Source of the DNA: UBA1672 sp033851915 | Lineage (GTDB): Bacteria; Pseudomonadota; Alphaproteobacteria; Micavibrionales; Micavibrionaceae | DNA: 64,000 nt | Assembly: GCA_033851915.1 (NCBI GenBank) | Contig: JAWSVM010000007.1 | Coordinates: 1-64,000 of the forward strand | Reading direction: 5' to 3' | Part shown: in pieces, positions 17,523-24,978 of the stretch | How positions within the stretch are numbered: position 1 is the first letter of the stretch | Layout: each line of letters starts with the position of its first letter | Notes under the pieces: generated by a model | What the model was told of the DNA's origin: nothing | What the model saw: the letters and a program-made list of their open reading frames with translations, nothing else | Database searches by the model: none | Program-made: the position numbers and the translations under genes

Positions 17523-18306
17523 GGATATAACCCTTTCCACGGAAGAACACACAGAACAAACTGCAAAGCCGATTGTTGCTCATTTGGTTGAACTGCGTGC
17601 GCGCCTTATTTGGGTGATTGGCATGATGGTGTTCGGAACAGCAATCTGTTTCGTGTTCGTTGATGATATTTATGGCTTTTTGGTGCAGCCTCTTGCCGAT
17701 GCGATGAAGGAAAACGATACGAACAGATTGATATATACTGGTCTGACGGAAGCGTTCTTCACCTATATGAAGGTGGCATTTTTCTCCGGAATTTTTCTGA
17801 CATTTCCGATGTTGTTGATTCAAATATGGGTGTTTGTCGCTCCCGGTCTTTATAAAAATGAGCGGCGGGTTTTTCTGCCGTTTTTGCTGGCAACGCCGGT
17901 GTTGTTCTTTCTGGGCGGGGCATGTGTTTATTATCTGGTTATCCCGATGGCGTGGCCTTTTTTCCTAAGCTTTCAAAGTTCCGCTGGTGATATGGCTCTG
18001 CCGATACAGTTAGAGGCACGGGTCAGCGAATATCTGGATTTAATCATGACGCTTATTTTTGCATTTGGTATATGTTTCCAACTACCTGTTTTCCTTACAC
18101 TTTTAGGGCGCGTTGGGCTGATCAGTGCAGAATTTCTGATACGCCAAAGGAAATACGCGGTGATTATAGCCTTTATTCTTGCAGCTTTTCTGACGCCACC
18201 TGATATGATTAGTCAAGTCATGCTGGCTTTGCCTTTGCTCGGGCTGTATGAGCTGTCTATCATTCTGATTAAACTTTCTGCCCCGAAAATATCACCCGAA
18301 ACATGA
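17515..18306 (+). CDS. tatC: Sec-independent translocase subunit TatC
   Basis: 263 residues from ATG 17515; an upstream in-frame extension to 17428 only overlaps tatB. Six membrane helices and the family landmarks VAHLVELRARL near the N-terminus, VFVAPGLYKNERR and FAFGICFQLPVFL. It recognises the twin-arginine signal. Confidence 0.94.
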   Translation: MSEDITLSTEEHTEQTAKPIVAHLVELRARLIWVIGMMVFGTAICFVFVDDIYGFLVQPLADAMKENDTNRLIYTGLTEAFFTYMKVAFFSGIFLTFPMLLIQIWVFVAPGLYKNERRVFLPFLLATPVLFFLGGACVYYLVIPMAWPFFLSFQSSAGDMALPIQLEARVSEYLDLIMTLIFAFGICFQLPVFLTLLGRVGLISAEFLIRQRKYAVIIAFILAAFLTPPDMISQVMLALPLLGLYELSIILIKLSAPKISPET

Positions 18307-18315
18307 TCTAAGAAC

Positions 18316-19422
18316 ATGACCCAGACACCCATTGAAATATATCAAAGCCGCTTAAAATTTGGTGATATCAAGCCTGATCCGGTGCAAGAACAAGCCGTTG
18401 CTGAACTTCAGCGTCTGTTTGATGAGGTTATGGCGCGTGAAAACGCACCCAAAGCCAGCTTGTTCAAACGCTTGACTCAGGGCAGTAAAGGCGTGGTTTC
18501 TCCCAAAGGGATCTATTTTCATGGTGGTGTCGGGCGCGGTAAATCTATGTTGATGGATTTATTTTATGACGCATTGCCTGATACGGTTAAAAAGCGCCGT
18601 GTTCATTTTCATGAATTTATGATCGAGGTACATGATTATATCCATTCGCGCAGCATGGATGGCAGTGTCATGGGCATTGTTGATCAGGCCTTACCATCAC
18701 TGGCGGCGTTGATTGCCAGTAATTCCCGCGTTTTATGCTTTGATGAGTTTCATGTGGTTGATATTACCGATGCGATGATTTTAGGGCGCTTGTTTAAAAT
18801 ATTGTTTGAGCATGATGTTACGGTTGTCACGACCAGCAATTGGGCACCGGATGATCTTTACAAAAATGGTTTGCAGCGCGACAGGTTCTTGCCGTTTATT
18901 GCATTGTTGAAAACCAAGGTGAATACGTTCCATTTGAATAGTCCGTATGATTACCGCACGCAGAAGACCCAGATTGACGGCACATATTTTGTACCGCTTG
19001 GCAGAGCAACCACCAAAACAATGGATGATATTTTTAAGGATTTAACCAATGGGGAGAAGCCTAAAAAAGACACCTTGCGTGTGAAGGGCCGTGATATTGA
19101 AGTGAAGAAAGCTGCGGCTGGTGTTGCGCGTTTTACCTTTGCACAATTATGCGAACGTCCCCACGGCGCGGAAGATTATCTGGAGATTGCCCGCAAGTAC
19201 CATACTGTCTTTCTGGAGGGTATTCCTAAACTCGGTTATGATCGGCGGAACGAGGCCAAACGCCTTATGAATCTGATTGATGCGCTGTATGAGGCACATA
19301 CCAGTGTTATTATATCCGCCGCGGTGGAGGCAGAACACCTCTATGCCGGCCATGACCATGCTTATGAGTTTGAGCGCACCGTTTCACGGTTGTTGGAAAT
19401 GCAGAGTGATGAATGGTGTTAA
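18316..19422 (+). CDS. zapE: Cell division protein ZapE (AFG1-like ATPase)
   Basis: 368 residues. P-loop GGVGRGKS (70-77), Walker B RVLCFDEFHVVDI, sensor-like TTSNWAPDDLYKNGLQRDRF. ZapE associates with the Z ring in E. coli; the mitochondrial homologue is AFG1/LACE1. It starts 9 bases after tatC, so it probably closes this operon. In Alphaproteobacteria it often lies just before mdh, as broadly here. Confidence 0.93.
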   Translation: MTQTPIEIYQSRLKFGDIKPDPVQEQAVAELQRLFDEVMARENAPKASLFKRLTQGSKGVVSPKGIYFHGGVGRGKSMLMDLFYDALPDTVKKRRVHFHEFMIEVHDYIHSRSMDGSVMGIVDQALPSLAALIASNSRVLCFDEFHVVDITDAMILGRLFKILFEHDVTVVTTSNWAPDDLYKNGLQRDRFLPFIALLKTKVNTFHLNSPYDYRTQKTQIDGTYFVPLGRATTKTMDDIFKDLTNGEKPKKDTLRVKGRDIEVKKAAAGVARFTFAQLCERPHGAEDYLEIARKYHTVFLEGIPKLGYDRRNEAKRLMNLIDALYEAHTSVIISAAVEAEHLYAGHDHAYEFERTVSRLLEMQSDEWC

Positions 19423-19444
19423 TGTAATTCGAGAAGGTAATATT

Positions 19445-20248
19445 ATGAAATTTGTTTTGAACTTAAGCCTATTGGTTTTGATTGTATTCTTATTTTCCCC
19501 CATGAATATATGGGCTAAAAGCAATCAGATTGAAGATATCATTTTAACGGAACAGGTCGAGAAGAAAAGGGCTGATGCTGTGCGTCAGTTGTTGAAACAA
19601 CATAAATATAATCCTCATATGTTTAGTGAGGATATTCCTGAGAGTGAGTTGATGTCTCAATGTATGGGGCTTGAATTTCTGAAATTCATTCATACCGTTA
19701 AGGAAAGAACATTAGAACAATATCCGCATTGGAAAGGCAAGCGTGTAAAGTATAACCTAAGAATAATGGGCCGAACAGTAGAGGGCAGTCTTGTTTTTAG
19801 TGACTGGTCTCAACGGGTCGCAAAAGCTTCTGAAGTCTGCGCGGATATTCATTTGGAAGAAACATTGCCGCTGGTGCATATTTATCAAAATTCAGCAATA
19901 CGTGATTTGAAATTGCTGAATGATATGCAGAATTCTATGGGTCAAGGGGCTTTGGGATGTATGATGTTATATGCGAAGTGTACTGATATGGGTGGTGGAA
20001 GGAAAAAATGTAATTCATCTATGATGTCAAAGCAACAGAAGGCGGATGAAAGAGCCTGTACATGTCGTAAACTGAATGATGAGCGTGCTGAATTTAAAAT
20101 GTTTACTGCGGCGCTTTTAAAAAAATACCCTGAGTGGAAGAACTCTATAGTGCATTATATACAAAGTCCGCATGATTTTGAGGCTGCTAATTTTTTCTTG
20201 AATTTTCCTTTTGTAGAACAATTAAATAATCAAAAACGCTGCCAGTAA
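19445..20248 (+). CDS. Hypothetical exported protein, 267 residues
   Basis: The ATG at 19445 follows GAGAAGG and gives a signal peptide ending around IWA. The mature protein is basic and Cys-rich (clusters near CMMLYAKC and RACTCRKL), suggesting disulphides in the periplasm. No recognised domain. Confidence 0.68.
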   Translation: MKFVLNLSLLVLIVFLFSPMNIWAKSNQIEDIILTEQVEKKRADAVRQLLKQHKYNPHMFSEDIPESELMSQCMGLEFLKFIHTVKERTLEQYPHWKGKRVKYNLRIMGRTVEGSLVFSDWSQRVAKASEVCADIHLEETLPLVHIYQNSAIRDLKLLNDMQNSMGQGALGCMMLYAKCTDMGGGRKKCNSSMMSKQQKADERACTCRKLNDERAEFKMFTAALLKKYPEWKNSIVHYIQSPHDFEAANFFLNFPFVEQLNNQKRCQ

Positions 20249-20288
20249 CAAGATGAATATCCGTTAAAATAGAGCGTGGAGTAATAAA

Positions 20289-20765
20289 ATGGAAGTAGCA
20301 CCTTTTCTCGTTGGTTTCTGGCTTGTTCCTTTGGGGGCTTATCTTATCTATATCAATCGTAAGGTTAAGGCGAAGATTGCCGAAGCGCGCCTTTGGCCGC
20401 AAGCAAAAGGGCGGATGGTTAAAATTGAAAAAACGGGGATGAGTACAAAGATTGCCGGTAGTGATGATTACAGGCAGTATCGATTTACCATGCAGTATGA
20501 ATATGATGTTGAGGGAACGCCTTATAAAGGAGAGCGTGTTGTGTTTGGCGCTGCGTTGATCGTTAAAGATGACGTTGACGCGGCGTGTGAGAGTTTCCCT
20601 GAAGGAGAAAATCTTATGGTTTTTTATAATCCGCAGCAGCATGATGAGTGCGTTTTGTTATTGGACCGTCCAGGTGGGAAAGATGATGCAATCAGATATG
20701 TTGGCTATGTATTGATTGTCGTAGGTATTGGCTTGTTAATCTTGAATAGTGGTTGGTTTCTATAA
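20289..20765 (+). CDS. DUF3592 membrane protein
   Basis: 158 residues: a membrane helix at each end (about 4-22 and 136-156) flanking a beta-rich periplasmic or cytoplasmic domain with WPQAKGRMVKIE, YRFTMQYEYDVEGTPYKGERV and FYNPQQHDECVL. This is the DUF3592 arrangement; function unknown. Confidence 0.82.
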   Translation: MEVAPFLVGFWLVPLGAYLIYINRKVKAKIAEARLWPQAKGRMVKIEKTGMSTKIAGSDDYRQYRFTMQYEYDVEGTPYKGERVVFGAALIVKDDVDAACESFPEGENLMVFYNPQQHDECVLLLDRPGGKDDAIRYVGYVLIVVGIGLLILNSGWFL

Positions 20766-20863
20766 TAGTTCCGTTTTTGGTGAATTTCTTGCGAAATTGT
20801 ATTTTACATGCTATAAATAAAGAAAAAATAATAATGAATATTTTATTTTAACGGGTAGATACA

Positions 20864-21424
20864 ATGAGTCTTGATAATCATTTTTCTAAAAAAGATACGC
20901 AAGGGCCTGAAAAGGGTGCTATGCTACCTGTGACGGCTGATTTTACCGTACGCAGCACGAATGATGCATACGAAGCAGCTGATAAGCTGTTTGAGCATGC
21001 CTTGACGTCTTTTGAGCGTGGTGATGATTTGAAGCTAGACCAGCTTTTGTCGCAGGTTATGGCGCTTGAAATTCAGGAAATCAATTTGGGTGATACGGAT
21101 GAGAGCATTGATGAAAGCCTTTCTGAATCTCCGTTGTTTCAAGGATTAGATGCTGATTCGGCATATGATTCATCATATGCCGAATATGTTAATAAGTGGT
21201 TGGAAGACATTCTAATGGAATTTCAATTTCAGGAAGATGATAACAGCATTGATACGACACAATTTAGTGGCACATATAAGTCGGATCTCGTGGCAGAGGC
21301 GGTTGTTGAAGCACGAAGAAAAGAAGAGTCCCGCGCTCAAAATTTCTATTTCATGAGCTATTTGAATGAATCTGTCAAAAATAGAGCTTTGTTAAATGAG
21401 CAACATCTGGTTCACGAAGATTAA
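20864..21424 (+). CDS. Hypothetical acidic protein, 186 residues
   Basis: Soluble, strongly acidic and helical, without signal peptide. It contains DAYEAADKLFEHALTSFERGDD and repeated Ser/Asp/Glu stretches. No family recognised. Similar in general style (acidic, cytoplasmic, unmatched) to several other unknowns in this window. Confidence 0.65.
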   Translation: MSLDNHFSKKDTQGPEKGAMLPVTADFTVRSTNDAYEAADKLFEHALTSFERGDDLKLDQLLSQVMALEIQEINLGDTDESIDESLSESPLFQGLDADSAYDSSYAEYVNKWLEDILMEFQFQEDDNSIDTTQFSGTYKSDLVAEAVVEARRKEESRAQNFYFMSYLNESVKNRALLNEQHLVHED

Positions 21425-21460
21425 TATCGTCACAGATATGTGCTGTTGTATTCTCTCCTC

Positions 21461-21489
21461 TTGCCCTCAATCATAAAAAACGCTATTTC
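21461..21489 (+). promoter_or_regulatory. Candidate mdh promoter
   Basis: CTTGCCC (-35 TTGCCC at 21461-21466), 17-base spacer, TATTTC at 21484-21489, 41 bases before the mdh ATG. The -35 fits the alphaproteobacterial CTTG pattern; the -10 is weak. Confidence 0.3.
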
Positions 21490-21530
21490 TAAAGGGTAAT
21501 GATTTTCCATTTATCAAAGAAAGATTTTCC

Positions 21531-22529
21531 ATGAAAGACCCAGTAAGAGTAGCCATAACAGGCGCAGCAGGACAAATTGGTTATGCGTTGTTATTCCGCA
21601 TTGCATCAGGTTCAATGTTGGGGCCGGATCAACCCGTTATTCTGCATTTATTGGAGATTACCCCTGCGCTGGGCGCACTTGAGGGCGTGATTATGGAGCT
21701 TAATGATTGTGCATTCCCACTTTTGGCAGGTACGGTTGCGACTGATGATCCCGATGTTGCATTCAAGGATGTTGACTTTGCATTGCTTGTTGGCGCGATG
21801 CCGCGCAAAGATGGTATGGAGCGCAAAGATTTGCTTGAGGCCAATGGCGGAATTTTCGGGCCACAAGGTAAGGCTTTGAACGCGCATGCAAAACGCGATG
21901 TGAAGGTTTTGGTAGTTGGTAATCCTGCAAATACAAATGCGTTGATTGCACAACAAAATGCACCTGATCTTGATCCTAAATGTTTTACTGCGATGGTGCG
22001 TTTGGATCATAACCGTGCGATGAGTCAGTTGGCCGAGAAAACAGGGGTTCACTCAACCGATGTGAAGAATATGATTATCTGGGGTAACCACAGCTCAACA
22101 CAATATCCTGATATTCACCATGCCACTGTTAAGGGTGCGGCAGCGATGGATCAGGTCGATCAGGCTTGGTTCGAAGGTTCATTTATTCCTGATGTGCAAC
22201 AACGTGGTGGCGCGATTATTAAAGCACGTGGCGCATCTTCTGCTGCGAGTGCTGCGAGTTCTGCTGTTGATCATATGCGCAATTGGGCGCTTGGCACACC
22301 GGAAGGTGAGTTTGTGTCTATGGCTGTTCCATCCGATGGATCTTATGGCATAGAAGAGGGCGTAATCTTTGGTTATCCCGTGACATGTAAAAACGGCAGC
22401 TACGAAATTGTGCAGGGGCTGGAAATTGATGCCTTCTCGCAAAGCCGTCTTGATGAAACGGATAAAGAGTTGCGTGAAGAGCGTGCCGCCGTTGAAGGTT
22501 TGTTTGCCGATAAGGCTGCTGCGGCTTAA
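21531..22529 (+). CDS. mdh: Malate dehydrogenase (NAD-dependent, cytosolic-type)
   Basis: 332 residues. Oxidises malate to oxaloacetate. NAD site TGAAGQIGYAL (about 10-20), active-site GNHSSTQYPD with the catalytic His, and LDHNRAMSQLA. This is the longer cytosolic/Thermus-like MDH type rather than the LDH-like form common in Alphaproteobacteria. It is followed by a clear terminator, so it is transcribed apart from sucCD. Confidence 0.94.
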   Translation: MKDPVRVAITGAAGQIGYALLFRIASGSMLGPDQPVILHLLEITPALGALEGVIMELNDCAFPLLAGTVATDDPDVAFKDVDFALLVGAMPRKDGMERKDLLEANGGIFGPQGKALNAHAKRDVKVLVVGNPANTNALIAQQNAPDLDPKCFTAMVRLDHNRAMSQLAEKTGVHSTDVKNMIIWGNHSSTQYPDIHHATVKGAAAMDQVDQAWFEGSFIPDVQQRGGAIIKARGASSAASAASSAVDHMRNWALGTPEGEFVSMAVPSDGSYGIEEGVIFGYPVTCKNGSYEIVQGLEIDAFSQSRLDETDKELREERAAVEGLFADKAAAA

Positions 22530-22553
22530 TAGGCAGCGATATATATAATTTTG

Positions 22554-22592
22554 AAACCGCGGCGATATGATGAATGTTGGCGCGGTTTTTTG
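22554..22592 (+). terminator. Intrinsic terminator of mdh
   Basis: AAACCGCG (22554-22561) and CGCGGTTT (22581-22588) form the stem, followed directly by a T run. Confidence 0.85.
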
Positions 22593-22595
22593 TTT

Positions 22596-23747
22596 CTAGA
22601 GTTTATTCCGGCCTTTTATTATTTTTGCGGCGGATACTGTTTGTATTTTTGGCAAATTACAGCGCGAGCTGGGCAGATCGCCATTTCCATATTTTTCGCT
22701 AATTGTGTGTAATCTTTTATATTGCTGTGAAATTTTACGATGGAATTGAGTGTAGGCTTCTGCTGCGCTTAAGGCTTTGTTTTGTGCATTGTAGAAAAAG
22801 GTAGGATTGAGGCGTATAGCCTCTTTGAAGCCTTTATTGTTTAAATTGGCCAAGATATTAGACGATTCGTTTTTTAAGAGAGTATAAAAGGTGCGTGCCT
22901 GAGATAAGCCCAACATATGTACGATATAGTGATCTGTCGCGTTAATGCGTTGTCCGGCCTTATATTTTGCGACAATTTTTGCTTCGTCTTTTAACTGATT
23001 TGCTTTGATAAGAGCCGCAATTTTTGTGTTATCACGCAGGGAAAGGATATCTTTTTTTGTGAATTGGCTAGCATCTGTAATCTCTGGTAGGTAGCTTTCA
23101 GTATTGATTGTAATAGCACTGGCATAGTTCTTTTGGCCGATTCGTGCGCCATAACGTTTTATCAAGACAAGCCATGTTGGTTCAATGTATTGGAAGATGC
23201 CGCGCGCGGAGCTGGTGGAGGATTTTGTCACACGGCCAAGGTCGCTTTCAATCATTGCTGTGATAAGTAAGAGTTCGAAGTCTATATGGGTGGCAATGCT
23301 GGCTTGGTAGATATCATCAATCAGTGATGAGTCACGATTTTGCGCTGTGAGGTAAAGTTTTAAAGAATCGGCTAAATTTTTATACCGATTCGAATTTTTA
23401 GAAGTGCTTTCGTGGCAGGCGCGTGTTTCTATCAATTTAGGCGTTATATTTTTGACGGGGGTAGAGCGCGTATTTGTGATTGGTGCTGGCGCGACTTTAT
23501 TTTCTTTTGTCTTCGGCGTTGTGTCTTCAATCTGTCTTTTTTTGATCGTTATTTTTTCAGGCGTTTTTCCAACTCTAATATTGAACGATTTTTTTGATGA
23601 GGGTGATTTTGAATTATTGATTTTTATATGCAGCGGAGCAGGGCGCGTGTCATCTTTTGCAAAACCGGATGTTGGCGCAAGCAACAGCCCTGTCGCATAA
23701 AGTGCCAGGCAGAGTCTGATGCTGATATATTTTTGTTTTGTGAACAT
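22596..23747 (-). CDS. Exported lytic transglycosylase (SLT domain)
   Basis: 383 residues: signal peptide (to about GFA, 30), a basic Lys/Thr-rich linker (40-110), then an SLT-type domain. FELLLITAMIESDLGR carries the likely catalytic E167, followed by SARGIFQYIEPTW (180-192), matching the family's SxxGxxQ-P pattern. It cleaves peptidoglycan to anhydro-muropeptides. It is the third gene of a minus-strand group with a lysozyme-like protein and a coiled-coil giant. Confidence 0.85.
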   Translation of the reverse strand: MFTKQKYISIRLCLALYATGLLLAPTSGFAKDDTRPAPLHIKINNSKSPSSKKSFNIRVGKTPEKITIKKRQIEDTTPKTKENKVAPAPITNTRSTPVKNITPKLIETRACHESTSKNSNRYKNLADSLKLYLTAQNRDSSLIDDIYQASIATHIDFELLLITAMIESDLGRVTKSSTSSARGIFQYIEPTWLVLIKRYGARIGQKNYASAITINTESYLPEITDASQFTKKDILSLRDNTKIAALIKANQLKDEAKIVAKYKAGQRINATDHYIVHMLGLSQARTFYTLLKNESSNILANLNNKGFKEAIRLNPTFFYNAQNKALSAAEAYTQFHRKISQQYKRLHTISEKYGNGDLPSSRCNLPKIQTVSAAKIIKGRNKL

Positions 23748-23860
23748 GTTTAAACCATAGAAAATGATTAGCTTGCGCGTGAATGCGCAAACGAAGGCTG
23801 AAGCCTCAATCTTTATGGTAGAGCAGAATTGGTAAAGAAACCGCTAAGAAACTTTAATGG

Positions 23861-24943
23861 TTATGATACTAGCACAGGGCTTGTTACCGGTGCTGTCACA
23901 TCTAGTGAATTTGCGGCATCAGCTTGCGCGGCTGCAGCGATAACATTAACACCTTGTCCATCAAATGGAAGAGGATCTGGTTGTTGTGAGTCTTGCTCCG
24001 CTATGCCACCATTATTAAAAGCGGTCTGGTTTGGTGATGCTATTGGGGTGTTTTTGGCATGTTGCATGGCGATCAAAAGTGTTGCAGGGGATGCATGTGC
24101 TTTATTCAGGCCATCGCCTGCGTAATAACTTACGCCACTTGCGTCTTTTGGCATGGATGCCCATTCCATCGAAATGTTCTTCATGAAGCGACTTTCGGAA
24201 AGATCGCCGGCAAGGTAATCATCATAGCCGCGGCGTTCCAGTAATGCGACTGCCATGCGGTCTTGCATTGCTTCGTCGAATAATTCGTCACCACTCAAAC
24301 CGAGTTCTTCTTTTAGCCCGGTTAGTGTTTTTCTGATAATTTGATATTTACCGATTGCCGATGAGGCTGCACCTTCGTTTTGAGTAGAGTTTCTTTGCCA
24401 TGCAATGACGTCATTAATACTCATTTCGGTGGCGTTAATGCGTCTGCCGCCATATACGATGTTGTAATCACCACCGGATTCTTTTGATGCTATAAGCTCC
24501 AACAAAGGGTTTCCGGTTGTTGCATATTGTGAGACGACATCTTCTGCGCGTGACAAGTCTGCTTGTGATATGTTCATGTTGCTGCGCACCGTGGTGGCGG
24601 CATTAAACATGGATATATCACCAGACCTGTATTGTGTCACAGTGTTTTGTAATGTTGTTGTATCTATCGAAAGTGCTTTTGCCATGGCAGAAATGGCATT
24701 TTTACCGTTCATACCTTTATCATCATCAATGCCCATAAAGAAAGACATTAAGAAGGCGAGCAAGTTCATTCCGTCAAGCTCTTCAACATTTCGAAGCATC
24801 GCCCGGCGGTTGTTGAGACTTCTCTCGCGTTGAATTTCAGGAGAAGCCGTTAGGTCTCCATTATCAACATCAGCGGAGGTTGCAACGTTTGTCGCGTCTT
24901 CCGTTGGTGTATCTTCATTTGTATTATTTGGTAAGTCTGTCAA
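23861..24943 (-). CDS. Lysozyme-like superfamily protein
   Basis: 360 residues, no signal peptide. The centre has LLELIASKESGGDYNIVYGG with catalytic-type E155, then SSAIGKYQI (195-202) and a helical region ending MEWASMP. This combination matches lysozyme-like muramidase domains of phage or secreted endolysins. The first 140 and last 80 residues are low complexity. Without a Sec signal it may be exported by another route or released by lysis. It lies 35 bases downstream of the coiled-coil gene, so one transcript is likely. Confidence 0.7.
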   Translation of the reverse strand: MTDLPNNTNEDTPTEDATNVATSADVDNGDLTASPEIQRERSLNNRRAMLRNVEELDGMNLLAFLMSFFMGIDDDKGMNGKNAISAMAKALSIDTTTLQNTVTQYRSGDISMFNAATTVRSNMNISQADLSRAEDVVSQYATTGNPLLELIASKESGGDYNIVYGGRRINATEMSINDVIAWQRNSTQNEGAASSAIGKYQIIRKTLTGLKEELGLSGDELFDEAMQDRMAVALLERRGYDDYLAGDLSESRFMKNISMEWASMPKDASGVSYYAGDGLNKAHASPATLLIAMQHAKNTPIASPNQTAFNNGGIAEQDSQQPDPLPFDGQGVNVIAAAAQADAANSLDVTAPVTSPVLVS

Positions 24944-24978
24944 TTTTTATCATCCCTTTATCACTTTACCATTTATTA

